64,000 bases of DNA from JAWXCE01 sp034440495 (GTDB lineage: Bacteria; Pseudomonadota; Alphaproteobacteria; Rhizobiales; Rhodomicrobiaceae), in contig JAWXCE010000034.1 of NCBI GenBank assembly GCA_034440495.1, forward strand, positions 1 to 64,000, in the 5' to 3' direction. The position numbers and the translations under genes were made by a program. Below are positions 35,685 through 45,335 of the stretch, in pieces (the stretch's first letter is position 1; each line of letters starts with the position of its first letter). Under the pieces are notes generated by a model, which saw only the letters and a list, made by a program, of their open reading frames with translations, was not told the DNA's origin and did not search any database.

Positions 35685-37126
35685 GAAGGCGGTTTAGCAT
35701 CCGCCGCAACTGGCTGCAACTCAGCCTTTGGCGTTTCATTGCAAGAAGCGCCAGCGCATGAGCGCAAATGGTTAAGGGCAGCCTTATGGGCTGCTACATC
35801 GCCTTCGAACTCCGAATCGGTAACCAGGTTTTTAAGCTGGTGCGGATCCTTGGTCATGTCAAAATACTCCTTACTCGCCCAGATTACGCCATCCCGTTCG
35901 AAATAAACGGAGTTGGCGCCGCGAACGCCAATGAATGCGTTGCTCGTACTAGCGAACGTCTCTGGAAATATTTGGATAAGAACATGGTTGCGAAGCTGGG
36001 CTTGCTCGCCTGATAAAAGGGGCAGTAGGGACACGCCATCGACGTTATTCGGGGTTTTCAAGCCCGCATAATCCAAAATTGTCGGTGCGAGGTCAATATT
36101 GGCGACAAGGGCGTCGTTGGTGCGTTTAGTCTGGTTTCTCCCATCAAAAACGACCATGCCAACGCGTATAGACTCATCATATGGGCTCCGTTTGTCGGTA
36201 ATTTGGTGTTCGCCCCAATGAAAACCGTTATCACTCAAGAAGATGATGACCGTATTCTCAAGTTTGTTGATTGTGATCAAAGTATCGACAATTTTTTCTA
36301 CAGCCTCATCAACAGCAAGCAAGGCTTGCAACATGCTCTTTCGCAGAGCGTCGATCTTAGCGATCCGATTTGCGGACAGCGTGCGACCGCCTTTAGACCA
36401 CCATTTACGATCCCAAAACCCTTTATCACTAACATTGAAAGACGATGGACGGTGCGGCGCTAGGTCAGCGAAGGCTTGCTCGTGACGCCGCGCTGGGACT
36501 GCTGGGCGATGCGGCGCATTTGGCGTCCACATAAGGAAGAAAGGCTCATCGCCATTGTCAGCCGATTTAATGAAGTCCACCGCCTTTACCGCCAGTACGT
36601 CCGTCGAATAATCCGCCTCCGCAGACCCGTAAATCAATGGGTCTTTCAATACGCCATCAATAAAATTACTCAGTTTATAGTTGTAGTAGTGGCGTTTACC
36701 GAATGCTTGGAATGTATCCCAGCCGGGGGGAATATAACCAAAAGAGTAACCATTCAAATACTTTCCGATCAAACCTGTTTTGTAACCGCCAGTCTTTAGC
36801 CAGGTAGCTAGTGTTTGACTGTCTCGTTTGTCTAATTCTCTCGTAAATTCTTTCTCATTCTGGCGAACCCCATGATTGTGCGCGTATTGGCCGGTGAGAA
36901 TGGTCGCACGGGACGGGCAACAGGTGGGCGTCGTGATAATCGCGTTGGTGAACGATGTCCCACGCTGCACAAGCAGTTCGTTGAGCTTTGGCATGTATGC
37001 GAGGGTATCGGCGCGCTGATCATCGGTTACAATCAGAATGATATTTGGTTTTTTATCCTGGGCTGCGGTGCGATCCCCGAATACGCAGATCAGCGCGACA
37101 ATCGCGAATATTGCCGAGAATTTCAT
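35681..37126 (-). CDS. Secreted sulfatase (formylglycine-dependent)
   Basis: A signal peptide (residues 1-22) precedes an arylsulfatase-fold domain: NIILIVTDDQRADTL with metal aspartates 35 and 36, the formylglycine motif TCCPSRATILTGQ (Cys69 in C-x-P-S-R), GKYLNGY, APHRPAVP and FLSDNGFHWGEH. Cys-type sulfatases need a maturing enzyme, which is not encoded nearby. The substrate would be a periplasmic sulfate ester; the N-acetylglucosamine-6-sulfatase-like layout is only a general resemblance. It is coupled to three cytoplasmic sulfotransferase genes. Periplasmic removal and cytoplasmic addition of sulfate from one operon suggests control of a sulfated surface glycan. Confidence 0.9.
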   Translation of the reverse strand: MKFSAIFAIVALICVFGDRTAAQDKKPNIILIVTDDQRADTLAYMPKLNELLVQRGTSFTNAIITTPTCCPSRATILTGQYAHNHGVRQNEKEFTRELDKRDSQTLATWLKTGGYKTGLIGKYLNGYSFGYIPPGWDTFQAFGKRHYYNYKLSNFIDGVLKDPLIYGSAEADYSTDVLAVKAVDFIKSADNGDEPFFLMWTPNAPHRPAVPARRHEQAFADLAPHRPSSFNVSDKGFWDRKWWSKGGRTLSANRIAKIDALRKSMLQALLAVDEAVEKIVDTLITINKLENTVIIFLSDNGFHWGEHQITDKRSPYDESIRVGMVVFDGRNQTKRTNDALVANIDLAPTILDYAGLKTPNNVDGVSLLPLLSGEQAQLRNHVLIQIFPETFASTSNAFIGVRGANSVYFERDGVIWASKEYFDMTKDPHQLKNLVTDSEFEGDVAAHKAALNHLRSCAGASCNETPKAELQPVAADAKPPS

Positions 37127-37195
37127 TCTGTCTCCGTCAGCTACGTTTGCTAACGGTTACGATCGTACGCTCATCAACGCGAAATCACATTTCGG

Positions 37196-38728
<1,533 letters not shown>

Positions 38729-38770
38729 ATCTTATCCGAATGAGAATAACTTGCCCTTCGTGAGCTGCTC

Positions 38771-39184
38771 TTAGGCTTTCTTGAACTCGGGAATTTCAGA
38801 CGATTGATAATTTTTTTGAGTTTTTCGAGCTTCTTCCGCCGCGACCTCGATAAGAGCAGACAAAAACCTCATCCCTGATCTGTCTGCCATTATCTTCATA
38901 TCAAGCAGCGTTTCATGGAGATATAAAGCCGGATCGTTATTAGCTATTGGCCCGTGCAAATCACGCCGAAGCCGGACAACCGTTCTGAGATCGTTATGTG
39001 TGACAGGCTGGACTTTGCTTGCAGCGAGTGTCACAACAGCATGGGTCTCCCCAGCAAGGTTCACAAACTCAACCTCAAAGCCTTTTTCGTGTTCGTAAAC
39101 GTGTACGACGCAGCCGATATCCCCAATCATCAAACCTTGTTCGGGCACGTCGGTGACTAGCACTACTGTGTCATGCTCCTTCAT
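38771..39184 (-). CDS. DUF4926-domain protein
   Basis: The first 65 residues match DUF4926, a small beta-rich domain: EHDTVVLVTDVPEQGLMIGD, GCVVHVYEHEKGFEVEFV, and VVTLAASKVQPV. A helical C-terminus of about 70 residues follows. DUF4926 proteins are often encoded beside DUF6883 proteins, as here; the start of this gene overlaps the end of the DUF6883 gene by 14 bases. The pair has been regarded as possible toxin-antitoxin or immunity-like modules, but the activity is not established. Confidence 0.8.
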   Translation of the reverse strand: MKEHDTVVLVTDVPEQGLMIGDIGCVVHVYEHEKGFEVEFVNLAGETHAVVTLAASKVQPVTHNDLRTVVRLRRDLHGPIANNDPALYLHETLLDMKIMADRSGMRFLSALIEVAAEEARKTQKNYQSSEIPEFKKA

Positions 39185-39530
39185 TTTCGATCCTTTGTTT
39201 CAAAGGGTATGCCGTGCTCAGACGTAGCTCGTTTTGACGCTCATCATAAATCCATATTGATCGTATCAGCGGAGCGCGGCCATCCGGCGCTAGCAAATTT
39301 CCCTCTATTCTATACTTTTTTCCGAATTCTGTCTGTGTTTCAAATGCCTCCTCCTTTTGCGCGAGATTTATTAGAGCTTCCGCGAAAACACGCCATTCAT
39401 GAGTTCGAAATCCGAGCGCTGAGAAAAACGCAGCTTTGTATCGACCAGATGGATGTGCCCCTGACAGCAAATAACCGCAGATTTTTTCGTTATGGACGAC
39501 GGCTAATTCGACATAAGGGCATTTAGGCAT
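39171..39530 (-). CDS. DUF6883-domain protein
   Basis: The 119-residue protein matches DUF6883: VHNEKICGYLLSGAHPSGRYKAAFFSALGF with the conserved YLL...HP.GR.KA.FF motif, a helix, KYRIEGNLLAPDGR and IRSIWIYD. This domain is found as a stand-alone protein paired with DUF4926 and also at the C-terminus of polymorphic and phage-related toxins, which hints at a small enzyme. The reaction is unknown to me. It overlaps the DUF4926 gene by 14 bases, and is divergent from the host-attachment gene. Confidence 0.78.
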   Translation of the reverse strand: MPKCPYVELAVVHNEKICGYLLSGAHPSGRYKAAFFSALGFRTHEWRVFAEALINLAQKEEAFETQTEFGKKYRIEGNLLAPDGRAPLIRSIWIYDERQNELRLSTAYPLKQRIENEGA

Positions 39531-39652
39531 AGAAATATCCGAATAAATTTAGAGTCAGGGTAAATACTCATACAGCTAATTTGTGCAACGGCAGGATCGA
39601 ACATAACGCAAAGTCGCGCGTTCATGCAGCTTGTAACACCGGGAGAACGCAC

Positions 39653-40063
39653 ATGACGCTAAAGATACCTCACAAGGCGATGATCGTGGTGGCGGATGGC
39701 ACGGGGGCAAAATTCTTTCGCAATTCCGGGCGCGAGGACACGATTTCGCTCACAGCCGAGGGCGAGTTCAAGCCGTCCGATCTTGAAGGCGAAGGGCCTG
39801 CGGGAAAGCGCCCTCCCGAGTCGACGCTGCAGGAGACGGACGAGGCGACATTCGCCAAGTTGCTCGCCAACGAACTGTATCGGCGCGCGCACAAGGGCGA
39901 CTTCGCGGCGCTCGTTCTCATCGCCGACCCGCAGACCCTGGGGCAAATTAGGCCGCTGTTGCATAAAGAGGTTCAGGATGCTTTGGTGGCCGAGATTGCC
40001 AAAACGCTCACAAATTCAACCACCGACGATATTGAGAAAACCTTGAGTAAAAGTGCGGAATGA
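39653..40063 (+). CDS. Host attachment family protein
   Basis: The 136-residue protein belongs to the family named for attachment of Agrobacterium to host cells: IPHKAMIVVADGTGAKFFRNSG at the start, a variable acidic loop with GEGPAGKRPPEST, DEATFAKLLANELYRRAHKG, and FAALVLIADPQTLGQIRPLL. The fold is related to eRF1 domain 2-like proteins, and its biochemical role is not known; attachment may be indirect. The ATG at 39653 has a GGGAG site upstream; longer upstream frames lack one. Confidence 0.85.
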   Translation: MTLKIPHKAMIVVADGTGAKFFRNSGREDTISLTAEGEFKPSDLEGEGPAGKRPPESTLQETDEATFAKLLANELYRRAHKGDFAALVLIADPQTLGQIRPLLHKEVQDALVAEIAKTLTNSTTDDIEKTLSKSAE

Positions 40064-40195
40064 TAGCGCCAGATACATCTCCGCACAAATTGCATGCAGA
40101 TAGTCGACGAAACGTGATGGCGTGTGACGTAATGTCTTAACGCGGGTGTGCGAAGGTGCAGCATTAGATATTTCCCCCCGGAGCCGCCCGCCGCT

Positions 40196-41395
40196 ATGCA
40201 TTTGCTCGATTTGCGTCTCGAACACATCCCGCTTTTCGACCGGCTCAACGACCGCCAGCGCTCCTCGGTGCGCGATCTACTTCGTGTTGAGACATATAAG
40301 CCGGGCGCCGTCGTCCGCGAGGAAGGCGCGCACAATCCGGGCAGCATTTTCATCATCGTGCACGGTGAGGCGGCGCTCATCAAAAGCGGGCGCTCGGCGG
40401 CAGACGATTCCGTCATCGAGTATATGGTAGGCGTTCGCGGGCCAAACGAGATTTTCGGCGCCATGTCGGTGCTAGACGGCCAGCCCGCATCTGTCACAGT
40501 CCGCGCGAAAACGCCGCTTACCATCGCCGTGCTCGACCTTGCCCGCGACGGCATGAACAAGCCCGCGCGCCGCATCCGCAACGCCATTGTCAGCGATCTG
40601 CGCCGCCGCCTCGCCGACCGCGCCCGCGCCTCCATCGACGACAAAGTCGCCAGCCTGCAGCAGGAGGCCGAGTTCGCCCGTTACCGCTACGCGGTCGGCA
40701 ACATCCTGGTGGCGGCGCTATCCATGCTGTCTGTTTACACGCTGGCCTTGAGCCTTATCCCCAGCTTTGAAAACCTGCTAGAGGTCAACTTCGCCGCCAG
40801 CCCGTTCATCATCGTGTTTTTCGCGCTGATTTTCTTTCCCGTCATCCGGCGAAGCGGCTTTCCGCTGGCGTTTTTCGGTATGCGGCTCGACAACTGGCGC
40901 TATGCGATGACGTGCGCGCTGGTGGCGTCCGGCATATTCCTGGCGCTGGGCGTGGCGGTGAAATGGGCGATCATCATGTTCTCGCCATCGCTTTCCGGCA
41001 TGACAGTGATCTCCTTCGCCGACGTGCAGGTGGCGCAACAGCCCGCCATGATGTCGCCATGGTACTGGGCGGCGGTGTGCCTATACCTCATCCTCACGCC
41101 GCTGCAGGAGTTCGTTGCACGCTGCGGCATCCAGGCGCCGCTCTACGCCTTTCTGGACGGCAGCGAGGTGAAGCGCCGCATGATCTCGATTTTCGTCTCG
41201 ACGCTCGTGTTCTCCTCCGCGCACGCGCATATTAGCCTGGAATTCGCGGCGGCTGCGTTTCTACCCGGCATCCTGTGGGGCTGGATTTTTGCGCGCACCA
41301 ACTCCCTGCTGGCGGCGAGCGTGTCGCACTTCATCATCGGCGGCGCAGGCGTGTTCCTGCTGGGCGTGGAGGAGTTCGTGGCGGTGCTTTCATAG
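40196..41395 (+). CDS. Cyclic-nucleotide-binding domain fused to CPBP (Abi/CAAX) membrane protease
   Basis: Residues about 1-125 form a cNMP-binding beta-roll (EHIPLFDRLNDRQRSSV, GSIFIIVHGEAALI, GPNEIFGAMSVLDGQPASVTVRA). After a coiled-coil linker come about seven membrane helices with the CPBP (PF02517) signature: LTPLQEFVARCGIQAPL as the E...R motif, SSAHAHISLEF with motif-2 histidines, and LLAASVSHFIIGGAG as motif 3. CPBP proteins are intramembrane glutamate proteases. The fusion suggests proteolysis gated by a nucleotide second messenger. The beta-roll's phosphate cassette lacks an obvious R-A-A-L pattern, so the ligand may differ from cAMP. ATG 40196 is preferred over GTG 40148. Confidence 0.85.
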   Translation: MHLLDLRLEHIPLFDRLNDRQRSSVRDLLRVETYKPGAVVREEGAHNPGSIFIIVHGEAALIKSGRSAADDSVIEYMVGVRGPNEIFGAMSVLDGQPASVTVRAKTPLTIAVLDLARDGMNKPARRIRNAIVSDLRRRLADRARASIDDKVASLQQEAEFARYRYAVGNILVAALSMLSVYTLALSLIPSFENLLEVNFAASPFIIVFFALIFFPVIRRSGFPLAFFGMRLDNWRYAMTCALVASGIFLALGVAVKWAIIMFSPSLSGMTVISFADVQVAQQPAMMSPWYWAAVCLYLILTPLQEFVARCGIQAPLYAFLDGSEVKRRMISIFVSTLVFSSAHAHISLEFAAAAFLPGILWGWIFARTNSLLAASVSHFIIGGAGVFLLGVEEFVAVLS

Positions 41396-41574
41396 GTTAC
41401 GATTGCAAGCGAAACTCCCTTATTTCCATGGAGGCTCTCACTTGCTTAGACGGAACGCATTTAGTTTGACCGCGATCGAAGGCGGCTAGCTGGTCTGGCT
41501 TGCCTGGCCAACAACATTGCAACTCAGTGTAAGCTTTGGCGGGCACGGGCATGAACGCCGCCCAGGCAACCTCG

Positions 41575-41765
41575 CGCCGTGCTGCCCAGATGATCTTTCA
41601 TCAGATACCGCGTCTCGGTGGTCGATTGCGAGCCGATGGTGTCGATGATGACCGCCACGCCGACGGTGACGATCTCCAGCGCCCCGCCCGCGATGTAGCG
41701 CGTCGTCTTCGTGCCCGTCTCGTGACGTCCACCCGCTTGAAGCGGGCCAAGGATATGTCCGGCGC
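41575..41765 (-). pseudogene. RHS-repeat protein remnant
   Basis: The minus strand carries DISLARFKRVDVT and, one frame away, TKTTRYIAGGALEIVT followed by YLMKDHLGSTA. These are classic RHS/YD-repeat core phrases (R-Y-x-x-G-G...D-H-L-G-S-T). Only about 60 codons remain, with at least one frame change and no start or stop of its own. The rest of the 41396-41827 interval holds nothing else I can support. It lies beside tRNA-Asn. Confidence 0.7.
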
Positions 41766-41827
41766 ATCAACTTATACCGCTGGCGCGGGGTTAATGCGGG
41801 GCATGCCGTACGCGATTATAGAGTGAA

Positions 41828-41902
41828 TGGCTCCCCGGGTTGGAATCGAACCAACGACCGATCGGTTAACAGCCGATTGCTCTACCGCTGAGCTACCGAG
41901 GA
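41828..41902 (-). tRNA. tRNA-Asn (GTT)
   Basis: The minus strand folds as a tRNA with acceptor TCCTCGG/CCGGGGA, D-arm GCTCAGCGGTAGAGC, anticodon stem-loop ATCGGCTGTTAACCGAT (anticodon GTT), T-arm GGTTCGAATCC and an encoded CCA end. Confidence 0.95.
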
Positions 41903-42091
41903 ACAATGCGTTTGCGCTCAATGACTGAGCCGCTTGAGCCAGAGTTATAACAAGCGTTCACGCTCTTTGTCAGCCACTTTCTTTCCGCGCCGCCTTTAAA
42001 ACCGTAACTGTTAAAGCATTTCCGGCGTTTGCGGTTGAAAGGGACGCCGCGCCTGTCGTATGCCATCCCTACAAGAGACCGGCGCAAGACC

Positions 42092-43273
42092 ATGGCGAAA
42101 ATCCGTTACAAACAGCGCATCCATAAGAATAAATTATCTGCGCGCTCTCTGCGCTACGCTGCTGCCGATCAGATGGTGCGGCTGTTTCCTGCCCTGCGCG
42201 AGCGCTGGATGTTTCCTGTGGATGCAGTTCCGATGGCCGAGGCGGCCGTCAGCGCGGCCGCATTCGACACGCTTGTGATCGACGCCCAACCGCCCGCGCC
42301 TATCGCCCGTCTGGTAAAACGGCCCACGCCGTTAAAAAGCGTTCAAAAAGTCTACACATTCCATGATGCGACGGTCATCGGCCAGTCCGGCGCGCTGATT
42401 CAGCATGGAAAGCTGCTTGCGGTGCGGCCCAATCCAAACTGGGCCGTTTCCCTCCGCCCGCGCAACTATGCGCGCCGCAATTTACAGCCCGGCGTACTGC
42501 ATTATCTGCTGATGCCGCCCGTGCCAGCAATCGGGCATGTGTTTCACTGGCTTTTCGATTACGTGACGCCGTTCATGACATGGCTGGAGGAGCGCACGGA
42601 TCGCGAGCCGGTGCAGCCCATCGTGAACGGCAAGCTTACCGAATTCCAGCGCCGCACGCTCGATTTTCTGGTCGCACATTACGGACTGTTGGCGCCTGTT
42701 GGCGTGAGCGCCGATGAAGCGGCTTTTGCCCCTCGCATCGCCACGTCCGTGCTGGAGCCGTTCGCCCCGCGCGCTATGCAGGCGCCCGCAGGCCTGAAAG
42801 CGCTGGCAGCTCTGGGAAGGCATCTCAGTTGGGACAAAGTCGACACAAGCGCGAGACGGCGCCTTTATATCAGCCGCAATGACGCCAAGCTACGCCGCGT
42901 GGCGAATGAGGCGGAGCTTGGCCCCATGCTCACGGCGCATGGATTTGAAAGTATCATCCTTAAGAGCATGCCCATCGCCGATCAGGTGCGCCTATTTATA
43001 GAAGCGGAAGCCGTTATAGCGCCGCACGGCGCCGGGCTGGCGCACATTGCCTGGATGCGCGCCGGAGCCAAGGTCACAGAGTTCTTCCCCGCCGCCACCG
43101 GTCCCTACGGCGCGCCGAATAACGCGACCGCGAACTTTTGGATCATCTCGAACCAGCAGGGTCTGGACTATGCGGCGTATGAAGCCGCCCCACAAACCAG
43201 TCGGCACGATTTATTCCAAATACCGCTGGACTTAATGGCGTTAGTGCTAAAACAACATTTCGCGCCGTTATAG
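42092..43273 (+). CDS. Glycosyltransferase family 61 protein
   Basis: The 393-residue protein matches GT61 (DUF563): YTFHDATVIGQSGALI, a HVFHWLFDYVTPF segment near the middle, RRLYISRNDAKLRRV, and the signature VIAPHGAGLAHIAWMRAGAKVTEFFP. Bacterial members transfer sugars in capsule, O-antigen or other surface glycan synthesis. There is no membrane segment or signal. I start at the ATG at 42092 instead of an upstream TTG. Being 5 kb from the sulfotransferase operon, it may act in the same glycan pathway, but that is conjecture. Confidence 0.88.
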   Translation: MAKIRYKQRIHKNKLSARSLRYAAADQMVRLFPALRERWMFPVDAVPMAEAAVSAAAFDTLVIDAQPPAPIARLVKRPTPLKSVQKVYTFHDATVIGQSGALIQHGKLLAVRPNPNWAVSLRPRNYARRNLQPGVLHYLLMPPVPAIGHVFHWLFDYVTPFMTWLEERTDREPVQPIVNGKLTEFQRRTLDFLVAHYGLLAPVGVSADEAAFAPRIATSVLEPFAPRAMQAPAGLKALAALGRHLSWDKVDTSARRRLYISRNDAKLRRVANEAELGPMLTAHGFESIILKSMPIADQVRLFIEAEAVIAPHGAGLAHIAWMRAGAKVTEFFPAATGPYGAPNNATANFWIISNQQGLDYAAYEAAPQTSRHDLFQIPLDLMALVLKQHFAPL

Positions 43274-43363
43274 AATAATCATCACAATTCTTTGCGTTTT
43301 TACACCGATGATGGAACGCCCACCGCTGTCCAGCGATTGCTTTTCCTAACCAAAGGAGAACCA

Positions 43364-43513
43364 ATGCCCGATACTAAAGGCAAAGGCAGCACCGCTGCGA
43401 AAAAGGCTAATGCGATAGCCGAGAAGGAAGGCGTCGATAACCCGCGCAAGTCATCCGCCGCGCAAGCCGAATTAGGCAAGAAGGGCGGCAAGAAAGCCGC
43501 CGCGAAACATTAG
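43364..43513 (+). CDS. Small basic KGG-type protein
   Basis: A 49-residue Lys/Ala-rich protein with ELGKKGGKKAAAKH at its end, like the KGG-repeat stress-induced small proteins. An AAAGGAG site lies 6 bases before the ATG, so it is well placed to be translated. Such proteins are often nucleic-acid-binding or desiccation/stress related; no activity is demonstrated. Confidence 0.65.
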   Translation: MPDTKGKGSTAAKKANAIAEKEGVDNPRKSSAAQAELGKKGGKKAAAKH

Positions 43514-43562
43514 CGAAACTCTAACCGCCGCGCAGTCCTTAGCCAGCGGCAACAGGCAAAGG

Positions 43563-44612
43563 TTGTGGAAACCCCGGCGTGTTTTGATTACGCGCTCTGC
43601 TTTGGGGTGGGCGCATGGGCGCTCGATAGCAGAGCGCGCGGCGGCGTTGGGCATCCCGGTGATCGAGCTTGCCTCCGACCAGGTTACGCCCGCGCTACAG
43701 GACGGCCCCCGTGGCGGTTATGCCGACGCCAAGGCGACCCTTGCAATTATTGCGGCGTCGCCATCGCGGCGTAAGCTGCAACCGATAGCGCCGAGCGCCG
43801 ACTGGCGAGTCGATCTGGCGGAAGGGTGTCCTGCGCATTGCAGCTACTGCTACCTCGCCGGTTCGCTAAAAGGCCCACCCATAACCCGCGTCTACGCCAA
43901 TTTACCGGAGATACTCGCCGAACTTCCGAACTATGTAGGCCAGGGCAAAGTGACGTCCCGTTCTACGGCGCGCGCACATGAAGGTACGACGTTTGAAGCA
44001 TCTTGCTATACCGACCCTTTAGGCATTGAACATCTCACCGGCTCTTTGTCCGCGATAATCTCTCATTTTGGGGCTTGGGATGCCGAGGTTCAGTTACGCT
44101 TTACGACCAAGTTCGACGCCGTAGAACCGCTGCTCGGTATTGCCCACAACGGACGGACTCGAATGCGCGCATCCATCAATCCGGCTGCCTATGCGCGTTT
44201 TGAGGGCGGCACTAGTCTAGTGGCGCAACGGCTTACCGCATTGCGGCGCATGGCGCAGGCTGGATACCGTATCGGGCTGACCATTGCGCCTATCATAGCG
44301 GCGGAAGGCTGGCGTGAAGCTTACAGCGCTCTAATCGCCGATGTGGCGCTTGCTTTATCTGGAGTACCTGATCCCGATTTGACTGTCGAACTCATCACTC
44401 ACCGCTTTTCAGCCAACTCGAAAACGGTGCTTGAGTCTTGGTATCCAGGTTCGAGTCTCGACATGGGAAGCGAAGGCCGGTCTGAAAAACGAAGCAAATT
44501 CGGTTCTGTCAAGCACGTCTACGACGCACCAATCATGAAAACTCTAAAAACGTTTTTTGAAGCAGAAATTGCTTCCCGTTTGCCAATGGCCCAAATTTTA
44601 TATTGGACTTGA
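43563..44612 (+). CDS. Spore photoproduct lyase-like radical SAM protein
   Basis: The protein has the radical SAM cluster motif with Cys89, Cys93 and Cys96 (AEGCPAHCSYCYLAG) and the lyase-family hallmarks: ASCYTDPLGIEHLTGSL after the cluster, VQLRFTTKFDAVEPLLGIAH, RMRASINPAAYARFEGGTS and MAQAGYRIGLTIAPII. Spore photoproduct lyase reverses thymine dimers in dormant spores, but homologues occur in non-spore-forming alphaproteobacteria, where they may repair other DNA lesions. The start codon is TTG with a weak upstream site, so the exact N-terminus is uncertain. It follows the KGG gene by 50 bases. Confidence 0.88.
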   Translation: MWKPRRVLITRSALGWAHGRSIAERAAALGIPVIELASDQVTPALQDGPRGGYADAKATLAIIAASPSRRKLQPIAPSADWRVDLAEGCPAHCSYCYLAGSLKGPPITRVYANLPEILAELPNYVGQGKVTSRSTARAHEGTTFEASCYTDPLGIEHLTGSLSAIISHFGAWDAEVQLRFTTKFDAVEPLLGIAHNGRTRMRASINPAAYARFEGGTSLVAQRLTALRRMAQAGYRIGLTIAPIIAAEGWREAYSALIADVALALSGVPDPDLTVELITHRFSANSKTVLESWYPGSSLDMGSEGRSEKRSKFGSVKHVYDAPIMKTLKTFFEAEIASRLPMAQILYWT

Positions 44613-44710
44613 TAAGCTAACAAAAAACACTGGTAAGTTTAAAACCGTACAGTATTCCAAACTCCGGCCGAAGCTTATCCGCCTCGAACCGGAACTGTGA
44701 CATAAGCTTA

Positions 44711-45031
44711 TCAGAAGCGGTTGCGGCCGCCATCAGGCCGGTAACCGATGCAGGCGTCACGCACACGGATGTCGTCACCGACCAAGCGGCAGGCGCGTTC
44801 TTTAACCGATGGGTTTTGGCGGACGGCTTGAGCCGAAACCTTCATACCATATTCTTGGGCCACGAAGGCGACATTGGCGTCAGCGCAATAGGGCGTTGAT
44901 ATTTTGCCCTGCCCGCGAACGATCTGAAAGTTACCATCGCACTGAATTGCAGCGTTTGCAGGTGAGTTTGCAGCAAACATGGCTACCGCCGCCAGACAGG
45001 CAACCGGCAAAAGCTGTTTATAAAAAATCAC
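44711..45031 (-). CDS. Small secreted protein of unknown function
   Basis: A 106-residue protein with a signal peptide (about 1-27, ending PANAA) and a short mature part with four cysteines (IQCDGNFQIV, YCADANVAF, RACRLVGDD, DACIGY), likely two disulfides. Short proteins of this layout are common and uncharacterised in Rhizobiales. The start is GTG with a GGAGCG site upstream. Periplasmic location is inferred from the signal. Confidence 0.75.
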   Translation of the reverse strand: MIFYKQLLPVACLAAVAMFAANSPANAAIQCDGNFQIVRGQGKISTPYCADANVAFVAQEYGMKVSAQAVRQNPSVKERACRLVGDDIRVRDACIGYRPDGGRNRF

Positions 45032-45136
45032 AGAAGCGCTCCACTCTATTAAGGATTGAGGTGCATTAGAAACGTCTCATACGCGCAAAGGTCACACAAC
45101 TAACTTTGGTGTGACGAAACATTGAAAAAATGTGAA

Positions 45137-45210
45137 TGGAGGCCTCGCCCGGAATCGAACCGGGGTGCGCGGATTTGCAATCCGATGCGTCACCACTCCG
45201 CCACGAGGCC
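45137..45210 (-). tRNA. tRNA-Cys (GCA)
   Basis: The minus strand folds as a tRNA with acceptor GGCCTCG/CGAGGCC, D-arm containing GAGTGGTGACGC, anticodon stem-loop TCGGATTGCAAATCCG (anticodon GCA), T-arm GGTTCGATTCC and an encoded CCA end. Confidence 0.95.
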
Positions 45211-45335
45211 CCTTAAGGAACTCATAGCACGGCTTAATCCATTTTGAAAATATGTTTGAATGCGACGCCCCGCCTCTAGCGGCTTAACGGCGCGTGCGCT
45301 AAACCGGGAAATGCTTCGAGGCTTGGAGGAACGTC

